A stretch of 64,000 bases of DNA, from the NCBI GenBank assembly GCA_015059735.1, contig SUZX01000002.1:1-64000 (forward strand), given 5' to 3'. Positions 46,167-54,956 of this stretch are shown here, in pieces. The translations under genes were made by a program, and so were the position numbers. Positions within the stretch are counted from its first letter, which is position 1, and every line of letters begins with the position of its first letter. This DNA is from Rikenellaceae bacterium (GTDB lineage: Bacteria > Bacteroidota > Bacteroidia > Bacteroidales > Rikenellaceae). The notes beneath the pieces were generated by a model, which did no database searches, had not been told where the DNA came from, and was given only the letters and a program-made list of their open reading frames with translations.

Positions 46167-47183
46167 CTATTGGAGTAATCGGGCAAATTCTTCGGGGCTG
46201 ATCGGCATTATTTCGCAGTCACCGATTCCTGCCGGCAATACAATGCGCAACATCCCCTCTTTGTTTTTCTTATCTTTTCCGACCTCTTGGAGCATACGAC
46301 TGATCGACACAGGAGATTCGGTTACAAATCCCATTTGTTTGTGTAGCGAAACGATCCGACCGTAGTCCGTAACGGAGAGAGTCCCCAATTTTACCGCAAC
46401 TTCGGAGATCAATACCGTGCCGACAGCCACTGCTTCGCCATGAATCATTTGATCCGATGACTTTTCGATAGCATGGGCCAACGTATGTCCCAAGTTGAGT
46501 TTTCGCCGTTCTCCGGTTTCGCGCTCGTCGTGTGTCACAATGTCGGCTTTGATACGGATAGATGCCGCAATGATGTCGGAGAGCTGATCGGTATTTTGGC
46601 GTAATTGGTCGAAAGTGGTCGATTCGAGCTGTGCGAATAGATCGGCATCGGCAATGATGGCAGCCTTGATCACCTCGGCCAAGCCGGCACGAAACTCCCG
46701 TTCGGGGAGTGTGGAGAGTAACGAAGGGTCGCAAATAACGAAAGCGGGCTGGTTGAAACAGCCGGCCATATTTTTGTAACCATCAATATTAACTCCGTTT
46801 TTTCCCCCTACCGAAGCATCCACCTGTCCCAACAAGGTGGTTGACACAAATCCGAATTGCAGGCCTCGCATGTAGGTTGAGGCCGCGAATCCGGCTATAT
46901 CGGTCACAATACCTCCGCCGATAGCCAATACAAAGGTCGAACGATCTACTCCCAATTCGATGAATCGGCGGTAGATTGTTTCGATTGTTTGTAATGTTTT
47001 GATCTTCTCGCTTGTCCCGATGAGTATTGTTTCGTAAGATGCCAATAGCGGAGCATGCAAATGCGCAATGGTCGTGTCAGAGATTACTACTATGCGTTTT
47101 TGCGGTAATATTTCGGGAAGTAATTCGGATGCAGATCCGATATAAATGCGACTTTCGTCGTGAATTTCAAATGTAGGAGTCAT
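46167..47183 (-). CDS. aroB: 3-dehydroquinate synthase
   Basis: Second enzyme of the shikimate pathway, NAD-dependent. The 338-residue protein shows the NAD site LAIGGGIVTDIAGFAASTYMRG, STTLLGQVDASVGGKNGVN, EVIKAAIIADADLF and the zinc ligands in RRKLNLGHTLAHAIE and MIHGEAVAVG. Slightly shorter than the usual 350-360 residues, but all motifs are present. The ATG at 47183 is preferred over a TTG three codons earlier. It is divergent from typA with a 94-base gap. Confidence 0.97.
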   Translation of the reverse strand: MTPTFEIHDESRIYIGSASELLPEILPQKRIVVISDTTIAHLHAPLLASYETILIGTSEKIKTLQTIETIYRRFIELGVDRSTFVLAIGGGIVTDIAGFAASTYMRGLQFGFVSTTLLGQVDASVGGKNGVNIDGYKNMAGCFNQPAFVICDPSLLSTLPEREFRAGLAEVIKAAIIADADLFAQLESTTFDQLRQNTDQLSDIIAASIRIKADIVTHDERETGERRKLNLGHTLAHAIEKSSDQMIHGEAVAVGTVLISEVAVKLGTLSVTDYGRIVSLHKQMGFVTESPVSISRMLQEVGKDKKNKEGMLRIVLPAGIGDCEIMPISPEEFARLLQ

Positions 47184-47243
47184 AATAATCAATAACTTTT
47201 GATAGTTGGTGACAAAATTAGCGAAATTTTACGGGATTTTGCG

Positions 47244-47251
47244 TACCTTTG
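47244..47251 (+). promoter_or_regulatory. -7 element (TACCTTTG) of typA
   Basis: TACCTTTG lies 26 bases before the typA ATG and within the longer frame, supporting the start at 47278. Confidence 0.55.
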
Positions 47252-47277
47252 TCTCAAAATTCCATTTAGATTGTTCT

Positions 47278-49077
47278 ATGCAAAAGTTGCGCAACATTGC
47301 CATCATAGCCCATGTGGATCACGGGAAGACCACACTCGTAGATAAAATGATTCTTGCGGGAAACATCCTGCGCGAAAATAAACCGACCGGAGGATTGATC
47401 CTCGACAACAACGATTTGGAACGTGAGCGAGGCATCACGATTCTATCGAAAAATGTGTCGGTAATCTACAAAGATTACAAAATCAATATTATCGATACCC
47501 CGGGCCACGCCGACTTCGGCGGTGAGGTTGAGCGCGTATTGAACATGTGTGATGGCGTTTTGTTGCTTGTCGATGCTTTTGAGGGAACCATGCCACAAAC
47601 CCGTTTTGTGTTGCAAAAAGCCCTCTCGTTGGGTAAAAAACCGATCGTCGTTATCAATAAAGTCGATAAGCCTAATTGTCGTCCGGAAGTAGTCAACGAG
47701 CAGGTATTCGACTTGATGTTCTCGTTGAATGCAACCGAAGAGCAACTCGACTACAAAACCATCTATGGATCGGCAAAACAAGGATGGATGTCGCACAAAT
47801 GGAACGAGCCGACCGATTCGATAGTACCGTTACTCGATGCCATTATCGATGAAATCCCCGAACCGGCAATCGTTGAGGGAACACCGCAGATGCTCATCAC
47901 TTCGCTCGAATACTCCGCATATACCGGACGTATTGCAGTGGGAAAAGTGACACGAGGGTCGCTTAAAACCGGCCAAAATGTGACACTTGCAAAACGTGAT
48001 GGTGAAACATTGCAAAAAACCAAGATTAAAGAGTTGATGGTCTTTGAAGGGTTGGGCAAGAAGAAAGTCGAGGAGGTTTCCTGCGGTGAGATTTGTGCCA
48101 TTATGGGTGTCGAGGGGTTTGATATCGGGGACACAATCTGTGATTATGAAAACCCCGAGCCACTGCCTCCCATTGCCATTGATGAGCCTACGATGTCGAT
48201 GCTTTTCACGATCAACAACTCGCCGTTTTTCGGTAAAGATGGCAAATATGTCACTTCGCGCCACATCAAAGAGCGCCTCGATCGTGAATTGGAGAAGAAT
48301 CTTGCTCTGCGTGTGACCCCCGGGCCATCAGCTGATTCGTTCAATGTCTTTGGTCGCGGTGTGTTACACCTTTCAGTGCTTATCGAAACCATGCGTCGCG
48401 AGGGATATGAGTTGCAGGTGGGACAGCCACGAGTGATTGTGAAAGAGATTGATGGCCAAAAGTGTGAGCCAATTGAGGAGATGACCGTTGATTGCCCCGA
48501 AGAGTATTCTGGTACGGTGATCGATATGGTTACTCGCCGCAAAGGATCTCTTACCAATATGTCGTCGGATGGCGAGCGTACCCGTTTGGAATTCTCGATT
48601 CCTTCGCGCGGTATTATCGGATTGCGCTCAAATATGTTGACCGCAACGGCCGGAGAAGCAATCATGACCCATCGCTTGTTAGGTTTTGAGCCTTGGATGG
48701 GTGAGATTGAGATGCGTACCAATGGCTCGATTATCTCCGGTGAGACCGGAACGGCTTTTGCCTATTCGATCGACAAGTTACAGGATCGAGGCCGTTTCTT
48801 CATCAGTCCGATGGATCAGGTTTATGAAGGACAAGTTATTGGCGAACATACGCGCCAAAACGACATCACGGTCAATGTCACCAAATCGAAGCAACTTACC
48901 AACATGCGAGCCTCCGGTTCGGATGATAAAGCGGTTATCGTGCCCCCGAAAGTCTTTACGCTTGAAGAGGCGTTGGAGTATATTCAGGAGGATGAATATG
49001 TTGAGGTAACCCCTCATGCCATGCGTCTGCGCAAAATCTTGTTGCATGAGGTGGATCGTAAACGAGCTGCAAAATAA
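47278..49077 (+). CDS. typA: Translational GTPase TypA/BipA
   Basis: Ribosome-binding GTPase needed for growth under stress and cold. The 599-residue protein has the G domain (AHVDHGKTTLVDKMI; DTPGHADFGGEVER; NKVDKPNCRP), beta-barrel domain II, EF-G-like domains III and V (GRGVLHLSVLIETMRREGYE; PSRGIIGLRSNMLTATAGEAIM) and the TypA C-terminal domain (VIGEHTRQNDITVNVTKSKQLTNMRASGSDDK). Full length. The ATG at 47278 gives the canonical MQKLRNIAII start. Terminated at 49101. Confidence 0.98.
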   Translation: MQKLRNIAIIAHVDHGKTTLVDKMILAGNILRENKPTGGLILDNNDLERERGITILSKNVSVIYKDYKINIIDTPGHADFGGEVERVLNMCDGVLLLVDAFEGTMPQTRFVLQKALSLGKKPIVVINKVDKPNCRPEVVNEQVFDLMFSLNATEEQLDYKTIYGSAKQGWMSHKWNEPTDSIVPLLDAIIDEIPEPAIVEGTPQMLITSLEYSAYTGRIAVGKVTRGSLKTGQNVTLAKRDGETLQKTKIKELMVFEGLGKKKVEEVSCGEICAIMGVEGFDIGDTICDYENPEPLPPIAIDEPTMSMLFTINNSPFFGKDGKYVTSRHIKERLDRELEKNLALRVTPGPSADSFNVFGRGVLHLSVLIETMRREGYELQVGQPRVIVKEIDGQKCEPIEEMTVDCPEEYSGTVIDMVTRRKGSLTNMSSDGERTRLEFSIPSRGIIGLRSNMLTATAGEAIMTHRLLGFEPWMGEIEMRTNGSIISGETGTAFAYSIDKLQDRGRFFISPMDQVYEGQVIGEHTRQNDITVNVTKSKQLTNMRASGSDDKAVIVPPKVFTLEEALEYIQEDEYVEVTPHAMRLRKILLHEVDRKRAAK

Positions 49078-49100
49078 GCCAATATTCGTTCTCGTCCTTT

Positions 49101-49138
49101 GGGGTTGATTAAAAGTTCTTTTTAGTCAACCCCTTTTT
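49101..49138 (+). terminator. Terminator after typA
   Basis: Stem GGGGTTGA/TCAACCCC with inner AAAA/TTTT pairing, followed by TTTTTCG. Confidence 0.85.
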
Positions 49139-49157
49139 CGCTCTTTTATTTGCATGA

Positions 49158-49189
49158 ATTGTAAACCAAACCGAATTTTTCTATCTTTG
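49158..49189 (+). promoter_or_regulatory. Promoter of the GT39-gtrA pair
   Basis: ATTG (49158-49161), 20 bases, TATCTTTG (49182-49189); ATG at 49198, so the leader is very short. Confidence 0.6.
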
Positions 49190-49197
49190 TACTCCGT

Positions 49198-50913
49198 ATG
49201 AGAGAGTTCTTGCGCAAAATAGAGTCTTCGTGTTGTTCAAATCCCAATCGCCTTGTGATGTTGTGGCTTGGGGTGTGGTGGCTTTTGAACCTTGTGCAGG
49301 CTGCCTGCTCCGAATTGGCGAACGATGAAGCCTATTACCACATGTTTGCCGAATCACTCGATTGGGGCTATTTCGATCATCCGCCTGTTACGGCATGGCT
49401 TGTTTGGCTCGGTGAACACCTTTTTGACGGAGAATTGGGCGTGCGCTTTTTCTTCACGTTGCTCCAACCTCTCTATTTGTGGATGTTGTGGCGACTGATT
49501 CGGCCGGCCGATGTTTCGCGAAACGATGCGTCGCTTTTTGTCACTCTTTCGGCTGCAATTCTTGTGTTGCAACTCTACGGATTTATAGCTGTCCCCGATG
49601 GACCTCTGCTCTTTACTGCCACAATTTTCCTGCTGGCACTCAAATATTTCGCGAATAATTGTTCGCTTGCATGGCTTTGGTTAGGGGTTGCTATGGCGCT
49701 GATGGCTTACAGTAAATATCACGGGGCATTGGTCGTCATTTTTGCGTTGGTCGCTAATCCGCGCCTATTGTTGCGCCCGACGCTCTATTTGAGTGGGTTG
49801 GTTACTTTGGTGTTGCTGATTCCGCATTTGTTGTGGCAGTACAACCACGATTGGGCATCATTTGTTTACCACCTCTCAGCTCGGAACGCCACATTCCAAC
49901 TCAGCTATCTTACCGACTATATTGTCAATATGCTGGTGGTATTCAACCCGTTCTTTGTCCCATTTTATATCAAGGCTTGGCGTGAGATAAAACCCGTTTC
50001 TGCGGTTGATCGAACATTGAAATTTTTTCCTCCGGCTTTCATCGGATTCTTTTTAATCTCGTCTCTGCGAGGTTATGTTCAACCGCAATGGACTATCGTG
50101 GCTGCCTTTGGTCTGCTCTATCTACTCTTTACCTATGCACGTCGTCACTCACGAACACGGCGTTACCTTATGCGCATGGGATTTGTTACGATAGCATTGG
50201 TCGGATTTGTTCGTCTCATAATGATTTTCAATCCTATCGGAATACGTTTCGAGGTCTTTGATAACTCCGAATCTTACGGTCGCATTGCCACATTAGCCGA
50301 TGGCCGTCCCGTCCTGTTTAATGGTAATTACTCCCATGCTGCCAAATATCGGTTTTATACAGGAGGCGAAGCTTGGTGTCAGCCTAGCATCACGTATCGT
50401 ACACACCATTGGCAGTTTCGTGATGATGATGACCGTTTTGCCGGTCGCGAAGTGCTTGTTCAGACTTGGGATCGTCTTGCAACTGATACAACTCTAACAA
50501 TACATGTCGAGTCACTTGCTAACGGTAATACATTTGCCTATATGGTGGATCCCGATTTCCGACCGGTGCGTAAGGTGTTGATCTCTTGTTTGAATTTGCC
50601 GACCGAAGTACATGTCGGCGATGAATTGAGCCTTGATCTGCATGTCGAAAATCCCTATTCTTATCCGGTTGAGATTTCGGCCGATCAGCAACTTGTTATT
50701 GTTTGGAAACATGGCCGTTTCCGTACCGAGGAGTTTGTACTGCCGCTAACGTGTATTCTTCCGGCAAAGGGGGAAATAACGCTACATGCTACTTTTAGCG
50801 TGCCGGAAAAGTTGTCCGGAGAGTGGTTTGATGTCGGATTTTCGTTACGTCGTTCGGGATATGCCCATTGGTTTAATGGAACTCCGCAACGTGTTAATGT
50901 TTTGGCTCTATGA
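49198..50913 (+). CDS. GT39 family (ArnT/PMT-like) membrane glycosyltransferase
   Basis: A 571-residue polytopic protein that probably moves a sugar from a lipid-linked donor to a lipid or protein outside the cytoplasm. The first periplasmic loop holds ELANDEAYYHMFAESLDWGYFDHPP, where the Asp-Glu pair is the GT39 catalytic feature; GVRFFFTLLQPLYL, then AVPDGPLLF follow. About 11 helices extend to residue 345. The last 200 residues form a soluble beta-rich domain (SLDLHVENPYSYPVEISADQQL) rather than more helices. It overlaps a GtrA gene by 4 bases, which suits a lipid-carrier glycosylation role. Confidence 0.9.
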   Translation: MREFLRKIESSCCSNPNRLVMLWLGVWWLLNLVQAACSELANDEAYYHMFAESLDWGYFDHPPVTAWLVWLGEHLFDGELGVRFFFTLLQPLYLWMLWRLIRPADVSRNDASLFVTLSAAILVLQLYGFIAVPDGPLLFTATIFLLALKYFANNCSLAWLWLGVAMALMAYSKYHGALVVIFALVANPRLLLRPTLYLSGLVTLVLLIPHLLWQYNHDWASFVYHLSARNATFQLSYLTDYIVNMLVVFNPFFVPFYIKAWREIKPVSAVDRTLKFFPPAFIGFFLISSLRGYVQPQWTIVAAFGLLYLLFTYARRHSRTRRYLMRMGFVTIALVGFVRLIMIFNPIGIRFEVFDNSESYGRIATLADGRPVLFNGNYSHAAKYRFYTGGEAWCQPSITYRTHHWQFRDDDDRFAGREVLVQTWDRLATDTTLTIHVESLANGNTFAYMVDPDFRPVRKVLISCLNLPTEVHVGDELSLDLHVENPYSYPVEISADQQLVIVWKHGRFRTEEFVLPLTCILPAKGEITLHATFSVPEKLSGEWFDVGFSLRRSGYAHWFNGTPQRVNVLAL

Positions 50914-51278
50914 TTCAACAATTCATCAAATTCTGTATCGTGGGTGGTTCAGGAGTCTTCGTTGACTTCGGAATTACCTACTTGTGTAAAGAGTGGTTGC
51001 GGTTCAATAAATATATTGCCAATTCTCTCGGATTTTTTTGCGCATCTACCTCAAACTATCTGCTTAATCGTATTTGGACTTTTGATAGTGTTGATCCGAA
51101 TATTGCAACACAATATTTGCGTTTTTTCGGTATCGCTATTATCGGACTGCTGATCAATAATGCCGTTATTTATTTGTTGCACGACCGATTGAAATGGAAC
51201 TTCTATCTATCGAAACTTTTTGCTATTGGAGTTGTCACGTTCTGGAACTTCTTCATGAACTATTTTTTCAACTTTTAG
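50910..51278 (+). CDS. GtrA family membrane protein
   Basis: A 122-residue inner-membrane protein with four helices (FIKFCIVGGSGVFVDFGITYL; IANSLGFFCASTSNYLLNRIWTF; FGIAIIGLLINNAVIYLL; LFAIGVVTFWNFFMNYFF). The NRIWTF and F/W-N-F-x2-N-Y-F-F-N motifs are the GtrA signature. GtrA proteins are thought to flip or present polyprenyl-phosphate sugars for membrane glycosyltransferases. Its ATGA overlap with the GT39 gene supports a joint pathway. Confidence 0.94.
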   Translation: MIQQFIKFCIVGGSGVFVDFGITYLCKEWLRFNKYIANSLGFFCASTSNYLLNRIWTFDSVDPNIATQYLRFFGIAIIGLLINNAVIYLLHDRLKWNFYLSKLFAIGVVTFWNFFMNYFFNF

Positions 51279-51300
51279 TTTAAGTTATCTGTCGTTACAT

Positions 51301-51328
51301 AAAAAAACTCCCACCTTTCGGGCGGGAG
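51301..51328 (-). terminator. Terminator after greA
   Basis: On the minus strand CTCCCGCC/GGTGGGAG (one G-U pair) with a CGAAA loop, followed by T7. It lies 75 bases after the greA stop and 22 bases beyond the gtrA stop. Confidence 0.88.
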
Positions 51329-51402
51329 CGCATCAAAACCTAAATACTCTGACCTGTTGTGAAGATTCTTCGATTCCGCGAACGTATCGGAGAACCTGCG
51401 GA

Positions 51403-51879
51403 TCAAATGTTGATATCGAGAATCTCGAATTGGATGGTTCCGGCAGGAACTTGAACCTCTACAAGATCCCCTTTTTTGTGTCCAAGCAACGCCTTGGCGA
51501 TCGGTGTGCCGATGGCCAATTTCCCTTCTCGCAAATTGGCCTCATGTTCAGCAACAATCGTATAGATCATTTGCTTTTTTGTATTGTGATTCAAAAGCGT
51601 GACTTTGCTCAAAATCTGTACTTTGCTTTTGTCCACTTTCGTTTCGTCGATTACACGAGCATTGGAGAGCGTGTCTTCTAACTTGGCGATACGCATTTCT
51701 AACAATCCCTGAGCTTCGCGAGCTGCATCGTATTCTGCATTTTCTGAGAGGTCGCCTTTATCGCGAGCCTCGGCAATAGCTGCTGAAATGGCCGGTCGTT
51801 CTACGGAACGCATGTGGTCCAACTCATCTTTGAGCTTTTTATAGCCCTCGGCTGTCAAATAGATAATCTCTTTTCCCAT
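51403..51879 (-). CDS. greA: Transcription elongation factor GreA
   Basis: Rescues backtracked RNA polymerase by stimulating transcript cleavage. The 158-residue protein has the N-terminal coiled coil with the acidic tip (EGYKKLKDELDHMRSVERPAISAAIAEARDKGDLSENAEYDAAREAQ, Asp/Glu at the DLSENAEY tip) and the C-terminal FKBP-like domain (YTIVAEHEANLREGKLAIGTPIAKALLGHKKGD). Full length. It has a consensus promoter and its own terminator. Confidence 0.98.
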   Translation of the reverse strand: MGKEIIYLTAEGYKKLKDELDHMRSVERPAISAAIAEARDKGDLSENAEYDAAREAQGLLEMRIAKLEDTLSNARVIDETKVDKSKVQILSKVTLLNHNTKKQMIYTIVAEHEANLREGKLAIGTPIAKALLGHKKGDLVEVQVPAGTIQFEILDINI

Positions 51880-51948
51880 ACTTTTTTACAGACGAAAAAA
51901 CAAGAATCCTGACCATTGCCGGTCAGAACCCTATCCATTTTGTTACGA

Positions 51949-51980
51949 CAAAGGTAAGAAGTAAAAACCATATTTCCAAA
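51949..51980 (-). promoter_or_regulatory. Promoter of greA
   Basis: On the minus strand TTTG (51977-51980), 20 bases, TACCTTTG (51949-51956). The leader carries a hairpin CTGACC/GGTCAG (51909-51926) between promoter and ATG. Confidence 0.8.
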
Positions 51981-52220
51981 TCTTTTTTGGGTTGTTTGGG
52001 TTAAATGACGATAACTGACCTGCAATAGATCTAAAATGTGCTTTGAAAGGCAATTATATGCTATTTTAGACCACGTGTGGAATCCCCGATTTTCACCGCA
52101 GGTGGATGATGTGTCTCTTGCCTAAGGCGGGATTTAGAGGGGCATAGATTATAAACACGGCTTTGCCGTGAGTGTAAGTCGGTTATGCGTAAATTCGTAT
52201 ATAAGCACCTTTTGAAATAA

Positions 52221-52252
52221 GTAAACCCTGCTTCCCGAAGGAGCAGGGTTAC
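52221..52252 (-). terminator. Terminator of the seven-gene surface operon
   Basis: Strong hairpin of about 14 bp, on the minus strand GTAACCCTGCTCC, CGGG-type tetraloop, GGAAGCAGGGTTTAC, 19 bases after the last stop. The following T run is weak (TTATTTC). Confidence 0.75.
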
Positions 52253-52271
52253 TCGGCTATGATTTCGAGAA

Positions 52272-53996
52272 TCAATCGTAAATCAGTTCAAGATCATCGA
52301 TCCACATTTGGCTTCTGCTGCAACCTGTGAAGTAGTCGCCCCAACGGGATGAGGAGCAGACGATGATGATATTGGTCGGTACAATATTCTTAGCATTGTA
52401 TTTCAACGGAATAGTCAGTTCCACCCATCCGTCAATGTTGTTGCTCCATGTCGAAGTATCTTCAATAAAGGCTTGCTCTCCATAGGCTACGACATCTTTG
52501 CCATCGGGTTTGAAGAATGTTGAAACCTCACGGGTAGCGATGACAACGGGAGATTCGTCGGTTCCGATAATTTTGCCTGCCATATCTTTGAGGGTGATGC
52601 TTGACGGAGCAACGCCATACTCTTCTTTGGTCCATGTGCCCAACGCAATATAGATTACACCATTATCCGGAGTTTCATCCTTGATGACACCCGATGGCCC
52701 GTATTTGCCGACATAGTTTACAGTACCACCCGTAAATTTAACCCAAATACGCATAGCTGTTGGGCGTAGGTTGAACGATCGACCGAAAGTCAACACGCCG
52801 TTGGTTCCATCATTGGCCAAATATTTCCCGAGGAAGATATTACCGGCGGCGAATTTACCGGCTCCAACCAAGTTTGCATACTTCGATTGCAAATGAGCGG
52901 CATAATTCCCTTGTGATCCTGGGCGAGGATCGGTCTTGTCAGTAAGGGTTTCGTTGGCAATATTTGCTCCGAGATTACCCGTGCTCCAATAAGCTTCGGC
53001 ACCTGCAAGGTAGGGATATACAATATCGTTAGACGTACTCCACTCCTCAAATCCGCTGTTGGGTAATTGTAATACTGCACCGGTGGTAACACTGACTACG
53101 TTGGTTTCATCCTCTCCGCAGTAGGCCATCACTTCGTAGGTTGTTTCCGGTTCGGCCGCAAGTTTGGCCGAGAAATTTCCTCCATCAGTTGTGATATCAT
53201 TTACCTCCAACCAAGTGCTTTCGCCCGCTTTACGGTAACGGAATCCATTGGTTTTTCCGGCAGTGCCCGCAGCATCGAGCCAAATGATTTTACTCCAAGC
53301 GTTCGCACCTGTCAACTCGATTGATTTATCGGTCGGCAGTATGTAGAGTGCCCATTTCTCGGTACGACCGTGACAAGTGACATCAACAAAGTGGGGTGTT
53401 CCAAGCTCCGGCTTTTCAGGATTAGGCGAACTATAATCGAGTTTTGAGAGTTCCTCGATAGAGGGCGAATAGGTTGTGATATCGGCAGGACCGAGTTTCA
53501 ACTCGGTAATCGTGACTGCGCTTCGGTCGGTAGCTTTCGAAACATAGGCTGTTGCGATGTGGTTTTCGGCATCGAAAACTGGACTTCCGACCTGTCCTGT
53601 GACACTGAATCTCCGCTCGATGGTTTGCTCGGCCCGAATGGTCCATTCGTAGTCTTTATAAAGCGAGAGCGTGATATAAAGCGGTGATCGCAAATCGAAT
53701 GTACCGAATCGTGGGTGTGACGATTTGATTTGGTCGATCAATGTCTGTTTGTCGAGCGAGGTATTGTGGATCACAACATCGAATGTCATTCGGTGTATCT
53801 TGACATTCTGAATATCTGTCGATTCGTCGAGTTTGAGCGTAACGATGCGTTGTTGGGCATCTGTCGTCGCGGTGAATCCGGTTCCCACCACTCTGTCGAT
53901 GTTCAATTCGACGGTGGGATAGGGCAGATCGTTTTTGATACAAGCCACGTTCAACAATGCCGTAGCTGCAACCAATATACTATATAGATGTTTCAT
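52272..53996 (-). CDS. PCMD-domain lipoprotein (last gene of the surface operon)
   Basis: A 574-residue lipoprotein, leader MKHLYSILVAATALLNVAC. After an N-terminal beta region (RIVTLKLDESTDIQNVKI; YKDYEWTIRAEQTIERRFSVTGQ) and a fibronectin-like segment, the C-terminal ~250 residues look like the PCMD domain: NSGFEEWSTSNDIVYPYLAGAEAYWSTGN, LNLRP-type AMRIWVKFTGG, and an end RWGDYFTGCSRSQMWIDDLELIYD. PCMD means putative carbohydrate metabolism; in practice a jelly-roll, possibly sugar-binding. No catalytic residues assigned. The start is 2 bases from the preceding gene. Confidence 0.85.
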   Translation of the reverse strand: MKHLYSILVAATALLNVACIKNDLPYPTVELNIDRVVGTGFTATTDAQQRIVTLKLDESTDIQNVKIHRMTFDVVIHNTSLDKQTLIDQIKSSHPRFGTFDLRSPLYITLSLYKDYEWTIRAEQTIERRFSVTGQVGSPVFDAENHIATAYVSKATDRSAVTITELKLGPADITTYSPSIEELSKLDYSSPNPEKPELGTPHFVDVTCHGRTEKWALYILPTDKSIELTGANAWSKIIWLDAAGTAGKTNGFRYRKAGESTWLEVNDITTDGGNFSAKLAAEPETTYEVMAYCGEDETNVVSVTTGAVLQLPNSGFEEWSTSNDIVYPYLAGAEAYWSTGNLGANIANETLTDKTDPRPGSQGNYAAHLQSKYANLVGAGKFAAGNIFLGKYLANDGTNGVLTFGRSFNLRPTAMRIWVKFTGGTVNYVGKYGPSGVIKDETPDNGVIYIALGTWTKEEYGVAPSSITLKDMAGKIIGTDESPVVIATREVSTFFKPDGKDVVAYGEQAFIEDTSTWSNNIDGWVELTIPLKYNAKNIVPTNIIIVCSSSRWGDYFTGCSRSQMWIDDLELIYD

Positions 53997-53998
53997 CT

Positions 53999-54949
53999 TT
54001 ATTTCTTTTTCTTATCCCATAAATGAACTGTCATACCGATATTGATAGCGGCAATGTTAAGCTTGAATTTCATCTTCGAAGCATCGCGTGTGCCGATTTC
54101 ATTCCCTTGTGCATCTTTCTGTTTGACTTTCGTATATTGAATACCGCCCAAGCCGAACGAGATTGTCGCACACACATTGGGGAAGATGTAAACGGCAGCA
54201 CCCGGGTTGAAAGATAGTTTTACCTGCATGTTGTCGCTGTAAACCCGTTTGATGACATCTCCGCGCTCGTGGGCAAATTCCGATGAACCGATAGACATCG
54301 ATAACTCGAACTCTGCGAAGAGCCCGAAACGTCCTTTGGGATCGAGACCGGCATAGGAGCGGTGGAAGATACCAAACGAGTAGTTGTCGCTCGATGTATC
54401 GAGGTAGGGAATATCAATATCCAAATCGTTACTCGATCCGAGATCGACATCAATGTTGTCTAATGTGCCGCTCAAATGACGATAACCGAACCGTACACCT
54501 AAACAGTGGTTGTCTTTGTAAAAATAGCCGATATATGGTTTAATGGTCGTGATACTACCCGAAGCGTTGATGTTGTCGAGTATTACCAAAATGTCGGTAT
54601 CATCACTTGACAGAGTGCCATAGGAGGCCGTAAGACCCATCATAACTTCTCCTTTGTAGGCAAATTTCAGTTTGTCAATCTCTCGGTCTATGCGACGACG
54701 AGTCGGCAAGAAGCGCTGGGAGGTTTGCGTACGAGGTGTGGTGCTTGTTTTTGCGGCCGATATTCTATTGGTGTCCATATCTCCTGCAAAATTGTTGCGG
54801 AGGTTGTTGGATATGGCTGCTTCGAGCGAATTCTCAGCCGGAGTTGCGGTAAAGAGAGAACTCTCGTTGTTGATGAGGGGTGTCTCGGCTACTGCTGTCG
54901 TAACGACACCCATTGAAAGAATAGTAAGTAAGATTCGTTTCATCTGCAT
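53999..54949 (-). CDS. Outer-membrane beta-barrel protein A of the surface operon
   Basis: A 316-residue exported protein with signal peptide ending near TTAVAE. Residues 30-95 form a Ser/Thr-rich, then basic, periplasmic stretch (RFLPTRRRIDREIDKLKFAYKG). From residue 98 (MMGLTASYGTLSSDDTD) there are alternating strands typical of an outer-membrane barrel, with the shared GVRFGYRHLSGTLDN and FGLFAEFELSMSIG blocks. It is clearly paralogous to the next gene upstream: both share GI-x-Y-x-K-V-K-Q and K-M-K-F-K/N-F-K-V-N-I near the C-terminus. Function unknown; a pore or an anchor for the operon's lipoproteins is possible. Confidence 0.85.
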   Translation of the reverse strand: MQMKRILLTILSMGVVTTAVAETPLINNESSLFTATPAENSLEAAISNNLRNNFAGDMDTNRISAAKTSTTPRTQTSQRFLPTRRRIDREIDKLKFAYKGEVMMGLTASYGTLSSDDTDILVILDNINASGSITTIKPYIGYFYKDNHCLGVRFGYRHLSGTLDNIDVDLGSSNDLDIDIPYLDTSSDNYSFGIFHRSYAGLDPKGRFGLFAEFELSMSIGSSEFAHERGDVIKRVYSDNMQVKLSFNPGAAVYIFPNVCATISFGLGGIQYTKVKQKDAQGNEIGTRDASKMKFKLNIAAINIGMTVHLWDKKKK

Positions 54950-54956
54950 GTCGTTT

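Larger units (their letters stand above)
51880..52271. other. 392-base gap between greA and the surface operon
   Basis: The left third is the greA leader and promoter. The right end holds the operon terminator (52221-52252). In between (about 51985-52220) are short palindromes, including CACGGC-TTT-GCCGTG near 52155, with no ORF and no family I recognise. Confidence 0.6.
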
